Shown piece by piece: positions 1 through 5,065 of a stretch of 5,570 bases of DNA (the stretch's first letter is position 1; every line of letters begins with the position of its first letter). The DNA is from Oscillatoria sp. Prado101 (GTDB lineage: Bacteria > Cyanobacteriota > Cyanobacteriia > Cyanobacteriales > Oscillatoriaceae). Position numbers and translations under genes: made by a program. The DNA is taken from NCBI GenBank assembly GCA_025454445.1, contig JALOOK010000442.1, forward strand, positions 1 through 5,570, read 5' to 3'. Below the pieces are notes generated by a model, which saw only the letters and a program-made list of their open reading frames with translations, was not told the origin of the DNA and did no database searches.

Positions 1-44
1 GGCACAATCAGGGTTTCAGACGGCACAACCGCCGCCTTCACCAC
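1..44 (-). CDS. possible 5' end of an unidentified gene running off the left edge
   Basis: On the minus strand two adjacent GTG codons (44-42 and 41-39) open a frame that stays open to the window edge and reads VVKAAVVPSETLIVP. A TAG stop lies in frame 11 codons upstream of the first GTG (complement of 77-75), so the start must lie close to here. A promoter-like pair lies just upstream at 77-103. Only about 15 codons are visible, so no family can be named and no ribosome binding site is evident. The plus strand also has an open frame here, ending at a TGA at 46-48, so it could instead be the tail of a plus-strand gene. The minus reading is slightly preferred because of the promoter-like sequence. 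Confidence 0.25.
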   Translation of the reverse strand, partial: MVKAAVVPSETLIV

Positions 45-76
45 CTGATTAGCGGTTTTGGTTATAGAAACCCTCT

Positions 77-103
77 ATTATCAAAGTGTACCACAGCCCT
101 CAA
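77..103 (-). promoter_or_regulatory. possible promoter for the left-edge minus-strand gene
   Basis: Read on the minus strand, TTGAGG (103-98) is followed after 15 bases by GATAAT (82-77), a five-of-six match to the -10 consensus. The spacer is shorter than the optimal 17. Transcription would start near 70, about 25 bases before the candidate GTG at 44. Confidence 0.25.
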
Positions 104-513
104 ACGACGTAAATACGTTGCTAGTTGCAATCAATTCTCATTTATTTTTTTAACCAAAGCTTAACCATTATTGAATGTTTGCATAGAAGCCCCCGCCACC
201 GATTAGGTTTACTTATACACCGGCAGCCACCCCAAAAGAGAGGTCGGATCGCAATCAACCGTAAAACGTAAAATTTTGCCTGCTGTAGCTTGCAGCCAGT
301 AAAAGTTACAGAGTGCAAAATTATACAAAATCCGGTTAATTAATTTAAATTGCGCCTCCCTGTCGGGGGAGTTGCCGAGCTGAGCCTGAGCAGGCCCGCC
401 GGGGGGTTTGTAAACTGATTAAACAGAAATTGTCTAATTTTTGCGAGTGAAACTATTGTAAAATAGCTAAAAGTGAATGGGGCTGTCTTATCTTAAAAAG
501 GGTTAGAATTTGA
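104..513. other. intergenic region upstream of the ABC ATPase gene
   Basis: No coding region is supported here. The first part is AT-rich with a short inverted repeat, ACGTA-AA-TACGT (107-118). A GC-rich patch at 358-406 contains the compact inverted repeat GCCTG-AG-CAGGC (384-395) between two G-runs (365-369 and 401-406), and could fold in RNA. It resembles no riboswitch I know. Past 410 the sequence is AT-rich again and probably carries the promoter of the ABC gene. Confidence 0.6.
459..464 (+). promoter_or_regulatory. possible -10 element upstream of the ABC ATPase gene
   Basis: TAAAAT matches the -10 consensus at five of six positions and lies about 50 bases before the GTG start at 514. 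No good -35 sits at 17 bases: TTGCGA (441-446) is too close and TTGTCT (430-435) too far. This is therefore only a tentative promoter. Confidence 0.25.
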
Positions 514-1290
514 GTGTTAAACTTGGCAATTGGACAAAATCCACTGCTGCGGCTAGAGCGGGTGAGCCTGAGCGTGCAGGTAAAGGGCAGCTTCCCTGGC
601 GGGACGCCTGTATTGCGCGACATTTCTTTTGAGGTATTTGAGGGCGATCGGGTCGCAATTGTTGGCCCTTCGGGTGCCGGCAAAACCTCTCTGTTGCGGC
701 TGATAAACAGGCTTAGCGAACCGACAGGCGGAGCGATTTATCTGGAAAATCGAGACTGCAGGCTTTTCCCTGCGATCGAGCTGCGCCAGCAAATTACCCT
801 GGTGATGCAAGAGTCAAAGCTGTTGGGAATGCCGGTGCGAGACGCCCTCGCCTATCCCCTGAAGCTTCGGGGGGTGAAGGCAGGGGAAATTGAGCGGCGG
901 GTGACAATTTGGGTGGAGCGACTGCGCATACCCAGCGACTGGCTGTGGCGAACAGAGGTGCAGCTGAGTGCCGGTCAGCGACAGCTAGTGGCGCTGGCGC
1001 GGGCGCTGGTGCTGGAGCCAAAAGTTTTGTTGCTGGATGAGCCAACTTCTGCCCTGGATGCCGGTCGCGCTTTCGAGCTGGTGCGAGTGCTGGCGCAACT
1101 TAATCAGGGTAAGGCGACAATTCTGATGGTTAACCACCAGCTGGATGTGGCGCAGCAGTTTTGCACGCGGGTGCTGTACTTGCAAGCCGGGGAACTTGTC
1201 GGGAATCTGCCGGCTGGGGAAATGGACTGGGAGAAATTGCGGCAAAGTTTGATTCAGGCACAAGCCAGAGAAGTCAGCGAGTGGAGTTAA
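514..1290 (+). CDS. ABC transporter ATP-binding protein
   Basis: This 258-residue protein is a complete single-domain ABC ATPase, which would sit on the cytoplasmic face of the membrane and power a transporter. All family motifs are visible: Walker A GPSGAGKT (51-58), Q-loop Gln99, signature LSAGQ (151-155, Ala for the usual first Gly), Walker B VLLLDE (171-176), D-loop SALD (179-182) and switch His208. The start is GTG at 514; a TGA directly precedes it, so no earlier start is possible. AAGGG at 498-502 lies 11 bases upstream as a rather distant ribosome binding site. General resemblance is to small importer-type or FetA (YbbL)-like ATPases, and such proteins are often labelled phosphate-type from similarity alone. 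No permease or binding protein lies next to it, so the substrate cannot be told and the partner must be encoded elsewhere. The domain assignment is secure; the substrate is open. Confidence 0.93.
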   Translation: MLNLAIGQNPLLRLERVSLSVQVKGSFPGGTPVLRDISFEVFEGDRVAIVGPSGAGKTSLLRLINRLSEPTGGAIYLENRDCRLFPAIELRQQITLVMQESKLLGMPVRDALAYPLKLRGVKAGEIERRVTIWVERLRIPSDWLWRTEVQLSAGQRQLVALARALVLEPKVLLLDEPTSALDAGRAFELVRVLAQLNQGKATILMVNHQLDVAQQFCTRVLYLQAGELVGNLPAGEMDWEKLRQSLIQAQAREVSEWS

Positions 1291-1318
1291 TTGCGAGTTA
1301 AAAAGGGTGGGGGGTTTA

Positions 1319-1366
1319 CGGAGGCGGAGCCTCTGGAGGGGTTTTCCCAGCTTGAGCTGGGAACGA
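1319..1366. repeat. two adjacent hairpin repeats between convergent genes; possible terminator
   Basis: The first hairpin has stem GAGGC/GCCTC around GGA (1321-1333), extended by flanking pairs to 1319-1335, and is followed on the plus strand by GAGGGG and TTTT. The second is TTCCCAGCT-TG-AGCTGGGAA (1344-1363), followed by CGAG. Both types resemble short dispersed repeats that I recall from intergenic regions of filamentous cyanobacteria. They lie in the 118-base gap between the ABC gene and the response regulator, which converge, so they are well placed to end transcription from either side. The T-tracts are modest: TTTT at 1342-1345 for the plus strand, and an A-run at 1301-1305 that reads as T on the minus strand. 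Confidence 0.6.
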
Positions 1367-1408
1367 GTATCTAAAGATGTGCTTAATTTTAAGTTCATAT
1401 TTTACGGG

Positions 1409-2182
1409 TTAGAGTTCAGCGGCGGCTACTTTGGGTAAAGAGCGCACCGGCTCTCGGTGGGCATTGGCGGAACCTGCCGGTGTGGTAAGATTAGAATTGA
1501 GAATTTCCAGGTTGAGCCGGTAGCCCACATTGCGGACAGTTTGAATCAGGCTGGGTTCGTGGGGGTCGGTTTCAATTTTCTTGCGCAAGGAGAGGACGTG
1601 AGTGTCAATCGTGCGCGGATTGTCAATAGCGTCTGGCCAAGCGCGGCGCAGCAATTCGGCGCGGGAGAGAGGCGTACCGCTCGCCTGCGCCAAGACATAA
1701 AGCAAACTAAACTCTTGCGGGGTGAGCTCAATCAGTTGCTCCTGAAAACGGACGCGGCGCTGTACGAGGTCAATTTTCAGGGGGCCATAATCCAAGCTGA
1801 CAGGGTGTGGGACTTTTCTCTGGCGTCGAATCAGGGCTTCGACTCTGGCGAGAAACTCTTGCATGCCAAACGGCTTTCTCAGGTAATCGTCCGCTCCGGC
1901 TTTTAAGGCTTGCACAACATCGGTTTCTGTAGTGCGGGCGGAAAGCATCAAAATCATGGACATCTGCTGCAGGTGAAGCCACCTGCAAAATTCCAGCCCG
2001 TCACCGTCGGGCAGTTCGGCTTCCAGGATCGCCAGCGAGGGCTGGCGATTGTAGAAAACATCCCTGGCGTGGTGCAGGTCGGGGGACTGGTGGACGGTGT
2101 AACCGACTTGCTGCAAGTGCCATGCTAACAGCGAGCGCAAGTGAGGGTTGCCCTCGACGATTTGAATACAAACTGATCCCAC
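1409..2182 (-). CDS. OmpR/PhoB-family response regulator with an atypical receiver domain
   Basis: This 257-residue DNA-binding regulator has a receiver domain (about 4-120), a winged-helix trans_reg_C domain (about 130-226) and a roughly 30-residue C-terminal tail with no recognisable motif. Ser81 (LSAR), Lys103 (KPF) and the ADDY motif (97-100) are conserved. The winged helix has the usual LTPQEFSLL, RTIDTHVLSLRKK and TVRNVGYRL blocks. The phospho-acceptor position, normally Asp before xxxPxxDG, is Glu54 (LEAELPDGDG), and the N-terminal acidic pair is Glu10-Gly11 instead of two acids. Phosphorylation and Mg binding are therefore probably altered or lost. The start is GTG at 2182: AAGGTG lies 7 bases upstream and a TGA is in frame two codons before it. 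No histidine kinase is adjacent. The regulon is unknown. Related cyanobacterial OmpR-type regulators include NblR-like and NrrA-like proteins, but I cannot assign it to either. Confidence 0.92.
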   Translation of the reverse strand: MGSVCIQIVEGNPHLRSLLAWHLQQVGYTVHQSPDLHHARDVFYNRQPSLAILEAELPDGDGLEFCRWLHLQQMSMILMLSARTTETDVVQALKAGADDYLRKPFGMQEFLARVEALIRRQRKVPHPVSLDYGPLKIDLVQRRVRFQEQLIELTPQEFSLLYVLAQASGTPLSRAELLRRAWPDAIDNPRTIDTHVLSLRKKIETDPHEPSLIQTVRNVGYRLNLEILNSNLTTPAGSANAHREPVRSLPKVAAAEL

Positions 2183-2206
2183 AGAAGTTCACCTTCGCGT
2201 CGGCGG

Positions 2207-2233
2207 TCTTAAGCGTAACAGAGCATTTGTCAA
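2207..2233 (-). promoter_or_regulatory. possible promoter of the response regulator gene
   Basis: On the minus strand a perfect -35 TTGACA (2233-2228) is followed after 15 bases by TTAAGA (2212-2207), a partial -10. The ribosome binding site (AAGGTG, 2195-2190) and GTG start follow within 25 bases, giving a very short leader. The short spacer and weak -10 keep confidence low and could point to activator dependence. Confidence 0.35.
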
Positions 2234-2344
2234 GATTCTGTAACTTGGACTACTGCTTGTTTGGAGCAACAGAGAAGTTACGCCGGAATCGGTAAAGATT
2301 CGGTCAAATTTAAGGGCCCGCTGGCTAAAGAGCGCAAGACTCCG

Positions 2345-2374
2345 CTGACTAGCCGTTACAATAATTTATATAAG
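2345..2374 (+). promoter_or_regulatory. possible plus-strand promoter within the long intergenic region
   Basis: CTGACT (2345-2350) and TATAAG (2369-2374, five of six matches to -10) are separated by 18 bases within an AT-rich stretch. Transcription would start near 2381, about 590 bases before the next start codon, so it would make either a very long leader or a separate small RNA. Confidence 0.3.
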
Positions 2375-2441
2375 TCGTGCTCCAGTTTGAGCAACTTCAT
2401 GCCTAAACCTTTTATTTCCAGCAAGATCGGGCGCTGCAACC

Positions 2442-2459
2442 GCCGGTGCGCTCACCGGC
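2442..2459. repeat. 7-bp GC-rich hairpin
   Basis: GCCGGTG and CACCGGC flank a CGCT loop as a perfect stem. No T-tract follows, so it is not an obvious terminator. It lies about 60 bases downstream of the candidate promoter at 2345-2374 and could be part of a structured RNA. Confidence 0.45.
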
Positions 2460-2700
2460 ACCCGCAGGCAGCCCCGAACGCTGTCCGGGTGAGTGCCTGT
2501 GCTGTCCGCCGCCAAGGGCAACAGATTTTGGCGACGCCCCACAGTGCCGGTGCGGCCCTCAGAGAGCTGGAAAAAGGCCACCCGCAGCCAAACTGGCCTG
2601 CCCTACTTGAGGAAACTCCCTCCCCGCTTGCTGCCAGAGCAATTTGGCATTTCGGCAGACGCTTCTGTGAATCCTTTGTTAGACTACAAATCCAATACCC

Positions 2701-2714
2701 CTATGAGCTCATAG
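2701..2714. repeat. perfect 14-bp palindrome
   Basis: CTATGAGCTCATAG equals its own reverse complement. It lies about 260 bases before the small-protein gene at 2974, in DNA without a gene. It could be an operator for a dimeric regulator or a chance palindrome. Confidence 0.4.
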
Positions 2715-2841
2715 CTCACCAAAAGCGACCGAAGTGCCACTGTGCCGGTTGGCTATCCCAAGTCAGCCGAGACGCCAGACAGCCTGAGCCGGAAATGCTG
2801 AAGCCGCCGATTTGACCGCAGGAACCAGCCAAAACCGGATT

Positions 2842-2890
2842 GCTTCAATCACCCGCAGAACTATCTAGCAGCGGGGAGCGTCGATGAAGC
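2842..2890. repeat. nested inverted repeat upstream of the small-protein gene
   Basis: The outer arms are GCTTCA (2842-2847) and TGAAGC (2885-2890); the inner arms are CCCGC (2852-2856) and GCGGG (2871-2875). Together they could form an interrupted stem about 85 bases before the ATG at 2974. The internal loops are asymmetric, so it may be a leader structure or chance. Confidence 0.35.
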
Positions 2891-2973
2891 CAAAGCCGCA
2901 CCTACGCCCCAGCTGACCGGGCCCACATCCACTCTTTTTATTTTTGTCAAGTTACTTTTTAAGAGGTCAGACC

Positions 2974-3222
2974 ATGCTTCAAGACACTCAAACCATCCGC
3001 CACTACCAAAAACTTACCGACGCCCTTGTCGAACTGTGGAACAGAGGCTATCGGTTTGATGACCTGAGAATGTATTTGGATGGCTATTTAGCAGCCCTGC
3101 GGCACTCGAATGCCCTCGCTCCCTATCTGATCCACCGGCTCGAAGAAGACGCCACCCGCTACCTCTACGATACCTCTAACTTTGAAATGCCAGTGCCTCA
3201 GCCGGAATCGGATTACTATTAG
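2974..3222 (+). CDS. small conserved cyanobacterial protein, probably DUF6761 family
   Basis: This is a soluble 82-residue protein of unknown function with no signal peptide or membrane segment. The sequence is compact and mostly helical in character. It has QDTQTIRHYQKLTDALVELW at the start (3-22), a central RGYRFDDLRMYLDGYLAALRH block, then LIHRLEEDATRYLYD and an acidic, Pro-containing tail ending ESDYY. I recall very similar proteins of about this length annotated DUF6761 and limited to cyanobacteria; the match is from memory. The start is ATG at 2974 with AAGAGG at 2961-2966, seven bases upstream. An in-frame TTG at 2944 would add ten residues but overlaps this ribosome binding site, so I reject it. 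It is monocistronic: the upstream neighbour is divergent and the downstream genes converge, with a terminator about 100 bases past the stop. The high aromatic content and conservation suggest a protein-protein interaction role, but this is only inference. Confidence 0.88.
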   Translation: MLQDTQTIRHYQKLTDALVELWNRGYRFDDLRMYLDGYLAALRHSNALAPYLIHRLEEDATRYLYDTSNFEMPVPQPESDYY

Positions 3223-3325
3223 TAATGTTGTCGGGGTAAACTGGAGCGATTTCGCCATAGGGCGACTCCTGGAAGAGTGGGGGCGACTGAAGCGATCCCC
3301 ACAAAAGTTAACCCCACAAAAACGC

Positions 3326-3342
3326 AGCCGCCCTTGGCGGCT
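3326..3342. terminator. bidirectional intrinsic terminator
   Basis: AGCCGCC-CTT-GGCGGCT is a perfect 7-bp stem with a three-base loop. On the minus strand it is followed by GCGTTTTTG, a good T-tract; on the plus strand only by TTCC. It lies between the convergent small-protein gene and grxD, so it can stop the minus-strand bolA-grxD transcript and, less strongly, the plus-strand transcript. Confidence 0.65.
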
Positions 3343-3408
3343 TTCCGCATTCCAGCCGGCTTGCATAGCGGAGCGGGGTTGGATGCGATAGTGCCCGATA
3401 GCCCACTG

Positions 3409-3441
3409 AGAAACCCGGTTTCTTAAAGAAACCGGGTTTCT
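3409..3441. repeat. perfect 16+1+16 inverted repeat of a cyanobacterial dispersed type
   Basis: The arms AGAAACCCGGTTTCTT (3409-3424) and AAGAAACCGGGTTTCT (3426-3441) are exact reverse complements around one A. The repeat ends six bases before the stop codon of grxD, so transcripts of grxD would carry a very stable hairpin at their 3' end. GAAACCCGGTTTC palindromes of this kind are, as I recall, dispersed in Oscillatoriales genomes, probably as non-autonomous small repeats. A degenerate single-arm copy lies at 4959-4973. Confidence 0.75.
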
Positions 3442-3447
3442 GGGGCT

Positions 3448-3771
3448 TTAGGAAGCGATAGCGACTTCTACCATTTCCTGCAATTCGCCCTTGTTATACA
3501 GCTCAATCATGATATCTGAGCCGCCAATAAATTCCCCATTAACGTACACTTGTGGAATGGTTGGCCAATTAGAATATTCTTTAATTGCCTGACGAATTTC
3601 CCAGTCTTCTAGAACGTTAACTGTCTCGTAAGGGACTCCCAGTCGGTTGAGAATTTGCACGACGTTATTTGAGAAACCGCACTGGGGCATCAGCTTGGTG
3701 CCTTTCATAAACACCAAAATCTTGTTCTGCTTCACCAGATTGTCAATTCGCTCTTTCAGTTCAGGAGTCAT
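3448..3771 (-). CDS. grxD: monothiol CGFS glutaredoxin (Grx4 type)
   Basis: This 107-residue protein is a single-domain monothiol glutaredoxin of the usual length. Key residues are Lys23 of FMKGTK (glutathione binding), the CGFS active site at 31-34, the WPTIPQ loop with cis-Pro73 (69-74), VYVNGEFIGGSD (75-86) and a C-terminal helix. Class II CGFS glutaredoxins bind a [2Fe-2S] cluster between two subunits with glutathione, and pass clusters to apo-proteins in the cytosol; they are poor at classical disulfide reduction. The start is ATG at 3771 and no clear Shine-Dalgarno sequence precedes it. A BolA-family gene lies 91 bases upstream on the same strand, the expected partner, so co-transcription is likely. 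The gene ends just before a perfect inverted repeat and, further on, a terminator. Identification is very secure; the symbol follows the E. coli orthologue. Confidence 0.96.
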   Translation of the reverse strand: MTPELKERIDNLVKQNKILVFMKGTKLMPQCGFSNNVVQILNRLGVPYETVNVLEDWEIRQAIKEYSNWPTIPQVYVNGEFIGGSDIMIELYNKGELQEMVEVAIAS

Positions 3772-3862
3772 GGTTGTGCTTGGAATTGGTGTTTGGGAGT
3801 TTTGGTTAAGTGTGCGGAATGGCTAGAAACCGCTACTGTTAATTAGTGTAACGCTATTGACG

Positions 3863-4117
3863 CTAAACCGGCCCGCCGGTAGCCGCCCAGGATTCAGGCG
3901 TGTAAGTCTTGAGGGCGAGAGCGTGGATGGCGTTGGTGTCCATTGCCTGCCGCACAGTACCGTACACTAGCTGGTGCTGCTGTACAAGGCGTTTGCCTTC
4001 AAACTGCGATGAGACGACAGTGACTTCATAATGTTCGCCGTCGCTGCTTTGAGCGTACACCAAAGCGTCGGGCAGTTCCGCCTTAATCATCGCCTCAACC
4101 TGATCTGGGCTAACCAT
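3863..4117 (-). CDS. BolA-family protein, IbaG/BolA2-like
   Basis: This 84-residue protein is a small alpha-beta BolA domain, close to the usual 80-90 residues of the IbaG type. It starts MVSPDQVEAMIKAEL, then has DGEHYEV (26-32; His29 sits in the loop that supplies a cluster ligand in BolA_H-type proteins), FEGKRLVQQHQLVYG (39-53), and the diagnostic NAIHALALKTYTPESW (62-77) with the invariant His65. BolA proteins pair with CGFS glutaredoxins through a [2Fe-2S] cluster. The gene sits 91 bases upstream of grxD on the same strand, which supports such a complex here. The start is ATG at 4117, with AGGA six bases upstream. A TTG at 4144 would add nine residues that fit no BolA N-terminus and would hide that ribosome binding site. 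The C-terminus ends ATGGPV and is unremarkable. Confidence 0.95.
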   Translation of the reverse strand: MVSPDQVEAMIKAELPDALVYAQSSDGEHYEVTVVSSQFEGKRLVQQHQLVYGTVRQAMDTNAIHALALKTYTPESWAATGGPV

Positions 4118-4410
4118 TCGTATTCCTGGAGTGTGGATTCTCAATCTAATCTAACTTTAGCGGGAGTCGCAGCGGTGGCTTCTGCCGAGAGTCAGCTGGA
4201 AGCTGGGCTTGCGGCACCCCCCACCGGGGCATTCTGCCAAAAAGTCCGGTTCCGGTTGCCGATCTCAGCCCGCGCTGGCAATGCTGGCTGTTTTTCGGAC
4301 ACCAAAGTATTGTATCGCCACCGGCAGCCAACTAAAGCAACTCTCAGCGGCTATCGTTTAGGGACTTCGAGCGGGTAGGTGCCGGTGGGCGCAAGGCTGC
4401 AAGAACTCAC

Positions 4411-4435
4411 CGCCCCCGCCTCGCCCCCGCCCCCC
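4411..4435. repeat. C-rich tandem repeat (G-rich on the minus strand)
   Basis: GCCCCCGCC occurs twice (4412-4420 and 4423-4431) with TC between, followed by CCCC. The minus strand, the transcribed sense of both neighbouring genes, therefore carries three G-runs of five to six bases plus several GG pairs. This falls just short of a standard four-run, three-tetrad G-quadruplex, but a two-tetrad or bulged form is possible. It lies between the stop at 4554 and bolA. Confidence 0.55.
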
Positions 4436-4473
4436 TTTACTGATACCGCTTAGGTTAGGACATGGACATTGGG

Positions 4474-4501
4474 CAAAAGGGCATCACCCAAAAGGGCATC
4501 A
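4474..4501. repeat. 13-bp direct repeat
   Basis: CAAAAGGGCATCA occurs at 4474-4486 and again at 4489-4501, separated by CC (period 15). It lies 50-80 bases past the stop of the 112-residue protein gene. It may be paired binding sites or simple slippage. Confidence 0.6.
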
Positions 4502-4553
4502 GTTTGTGGTAAAATTAGAGGTTAGATTGAATATTCTGGCGGTCGCTGAACGA

Positions 4554-4892
4554 TTATTCACTGACAAGCAGTGTGATTTCCACTCTTTTAATTTCGTACA
4601 GAGCCTGCTTGCAAATTGCCAAAGGCGCTGTGGTGGCATAGCCCCACACCTGTCTCTCAAAACCCACACCAAATGGATTTCCGGGTAAGGCTTCTTTCTC
4701 GCCACGGAACATTGCGAAGTAAGGAGAGTCTGTGTTTTCTAGCGCCCATATAACAATTTCCAAAGCGGCTCTAATATCTTTTGAGTAGGGGCGTTCAGGC
4801 AACTCAAATCTTTCGGCAATAAGAAGGTCTAAATCCTTCAGCGAGTCCAGCTGGACGTGTTCAAAGCCGTAACGGTCAAACGAGCCTTCCAT
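4554..4892 (-). CDS. hypothetical protein, 112 residues
   Basis: I do not recognise this protein. It is soluble, with no signal peptide or membrane segment, and is rich in acidic and aromatic residues. A helix-like, acidic-Leu segment (about 13-31, QLDSLKDLDLLIAERF) is followed by a helical stretch with RAALEIVIWALEN (41-53). A Gly/Pro/aromatic middle follows (57-85, including PGNPFGVGFERQVWGYA), then a final helix-like or strand-like segment, CKQALYEIKRVEITLLVSE. Coding is supported by protein-like composition, length, a well-placed promoter (5066-5095) and the lack of a rival frame. The start is ATG at 4892; AAGGGG lies 11 bases upstream, slightly far for a ribosome binding site. The next genes on the same strand (bolA, grxD) are over 430 bases away, so it is probably monocistronic. 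The single Cys94 and the lack of conserved catalytic patterns give no hint of an enzyme. Confidence 0.8.
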   Translation of the reverse strand: MEGSFDRYGFEHVQLDSLKDLDLLIAERFELPERPYSKDIRAALEIVIWALENTDSPYFAMFRGEKEALPGNPFGVGFERQVWGYATTAPLAICKQALYEIKRVEITLLVSE

Positions 4893-4931
4893 AAGAGTGC
4901 AATCCCCTTGCGCATTTTGATTGTGTCGGGA

Positions 4932-4973
4932 TTTCTAGAGAGTCGGTCAAGGAATCCTAGAAACCGGGGTTCT
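4932..4973. repeat. degenerate copy of the GAAACCGGGTTTC repeat with flanking inverted arms
   Basis: AGAAACCGGGGTTCT (4959-4973) differs slightly from the arm AAGAAACCGGGTTTCT at 3426-3441. TTTCTAG (4932-4938) and CTAGAAA (4957-4963) form a 7-bp inverted repeat around an 18-base loop, so a decayed hairpin of the same family is plausible. It lies in the leader of the 112-residue protein gene. The 10-mer CTAGAAACCG also occurs at 3823-3832 between bolA and grxD. Confidence 0.45.
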
Positions 4974-5065
4974 TTTGGCACAGGCAAGGCAATCACAGTT
5001 TTTTCAGGGACACAAGCCCTCTTTTTTAGCCACGATTTTTAAGACTCGACCGGCACTCTAGGAAT

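Larger units (their letters stand above)
2234..2943. other. long intergenic region without a convincing gene
   Basis: About 700 bases separate the response regulator from the next gene. A plus-strand frame is open for 184 codons (2261-2815), but it begins with TTG without a ribosome binding site. Its product is rich in Arg, Pro, Cys, His and Trp with no recognisable domain, so it is more likely a chance open frame in GC-rich DNA than a gene. The minus-strand frames are shorter and equally unconvincing. The region does contain a promoter-like pair (2345-2374), a stable short hairpin (2442-2459), a perfect palindrome (2701-2714) and a nested inverted repeat (2842-2890). It may hold a non-coding RNA or a long leader of the downstream gene. 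I see no tRNA, tmRNA or RNase P signature. Confidence 0.5.
4118..4553. other. intergenic region between the 112-residue protein gene and bolA
   Basis: No gene is supported: open frames on both strands give Pro/Arg/Gly-rich products without recognisable domains. On the minus strand a TACAAT -10-like hexamer (4314-4309) lies about 190 bases before bolA but lacks a good -35, so it is only a weak promoter candidate. The leader it would give includes CCCC-ACC-GGGG (4219-4229) and a direct repeat AGCTGGA-AGCTGGG (4195-4208, read on plus). Further right are a C-rich tandem repeat and a 13-bp direct repeat, listed separately. There is no clear terminator after the 4554 stop. Confidence 0.5.

Noticed and set aside
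358..420. TPP-riboswitch-like look of the GGGGGAGTTGCC...GCTGAG stretch
   Set aside because: The remaining conserved THI-box elements (the ACCTGATCTGG-type segment and its pairing partners) are absent downstream.
640..660. HIP1 octamer candidate near GGGCGATCGGG
   Set aside because: The sequence is GCGATCGG, one base off the HIP1 octamer GCGATCGC, and I found no exact HIP1 copy in the window by eye.
1457..1906. 149-codon plus-strand open frame
   Set aside because: It lies entirely opposite the response regulator, whose domain motifs leave no doubt about the true coding strand.
2261..2815. 184-codon open frame on the plus strand
   Set aside because: It starts with TTG without a ribosome binding site and its product is rich in Arg, Pro, Cys, His and Trp with no recognisable domain; a chance frame in GC-rich non-coding DNA is more likely.
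2944..2973. Upstream TTG start extending the small protein by ten residues
   Set aside because: The extension covers the good AAGAGG ribosome binding site for ATG 2974, and the family begins at that methionine as I recall it.
4237..4262. Sequence containing AAAGTCCGG, reminiscent of the RNase P RNA core
   Set aside because: The flanking conserved RNase P RNA segments and the expected 350-450-base fold are missing; only a short coincidental match remains.
4031..4378. 115-codon plus-strand open frame
   Set aside because: It begins antisense to bolA and runs into non-coding DNA; the product has no protein-like motif and no plausible start signal.
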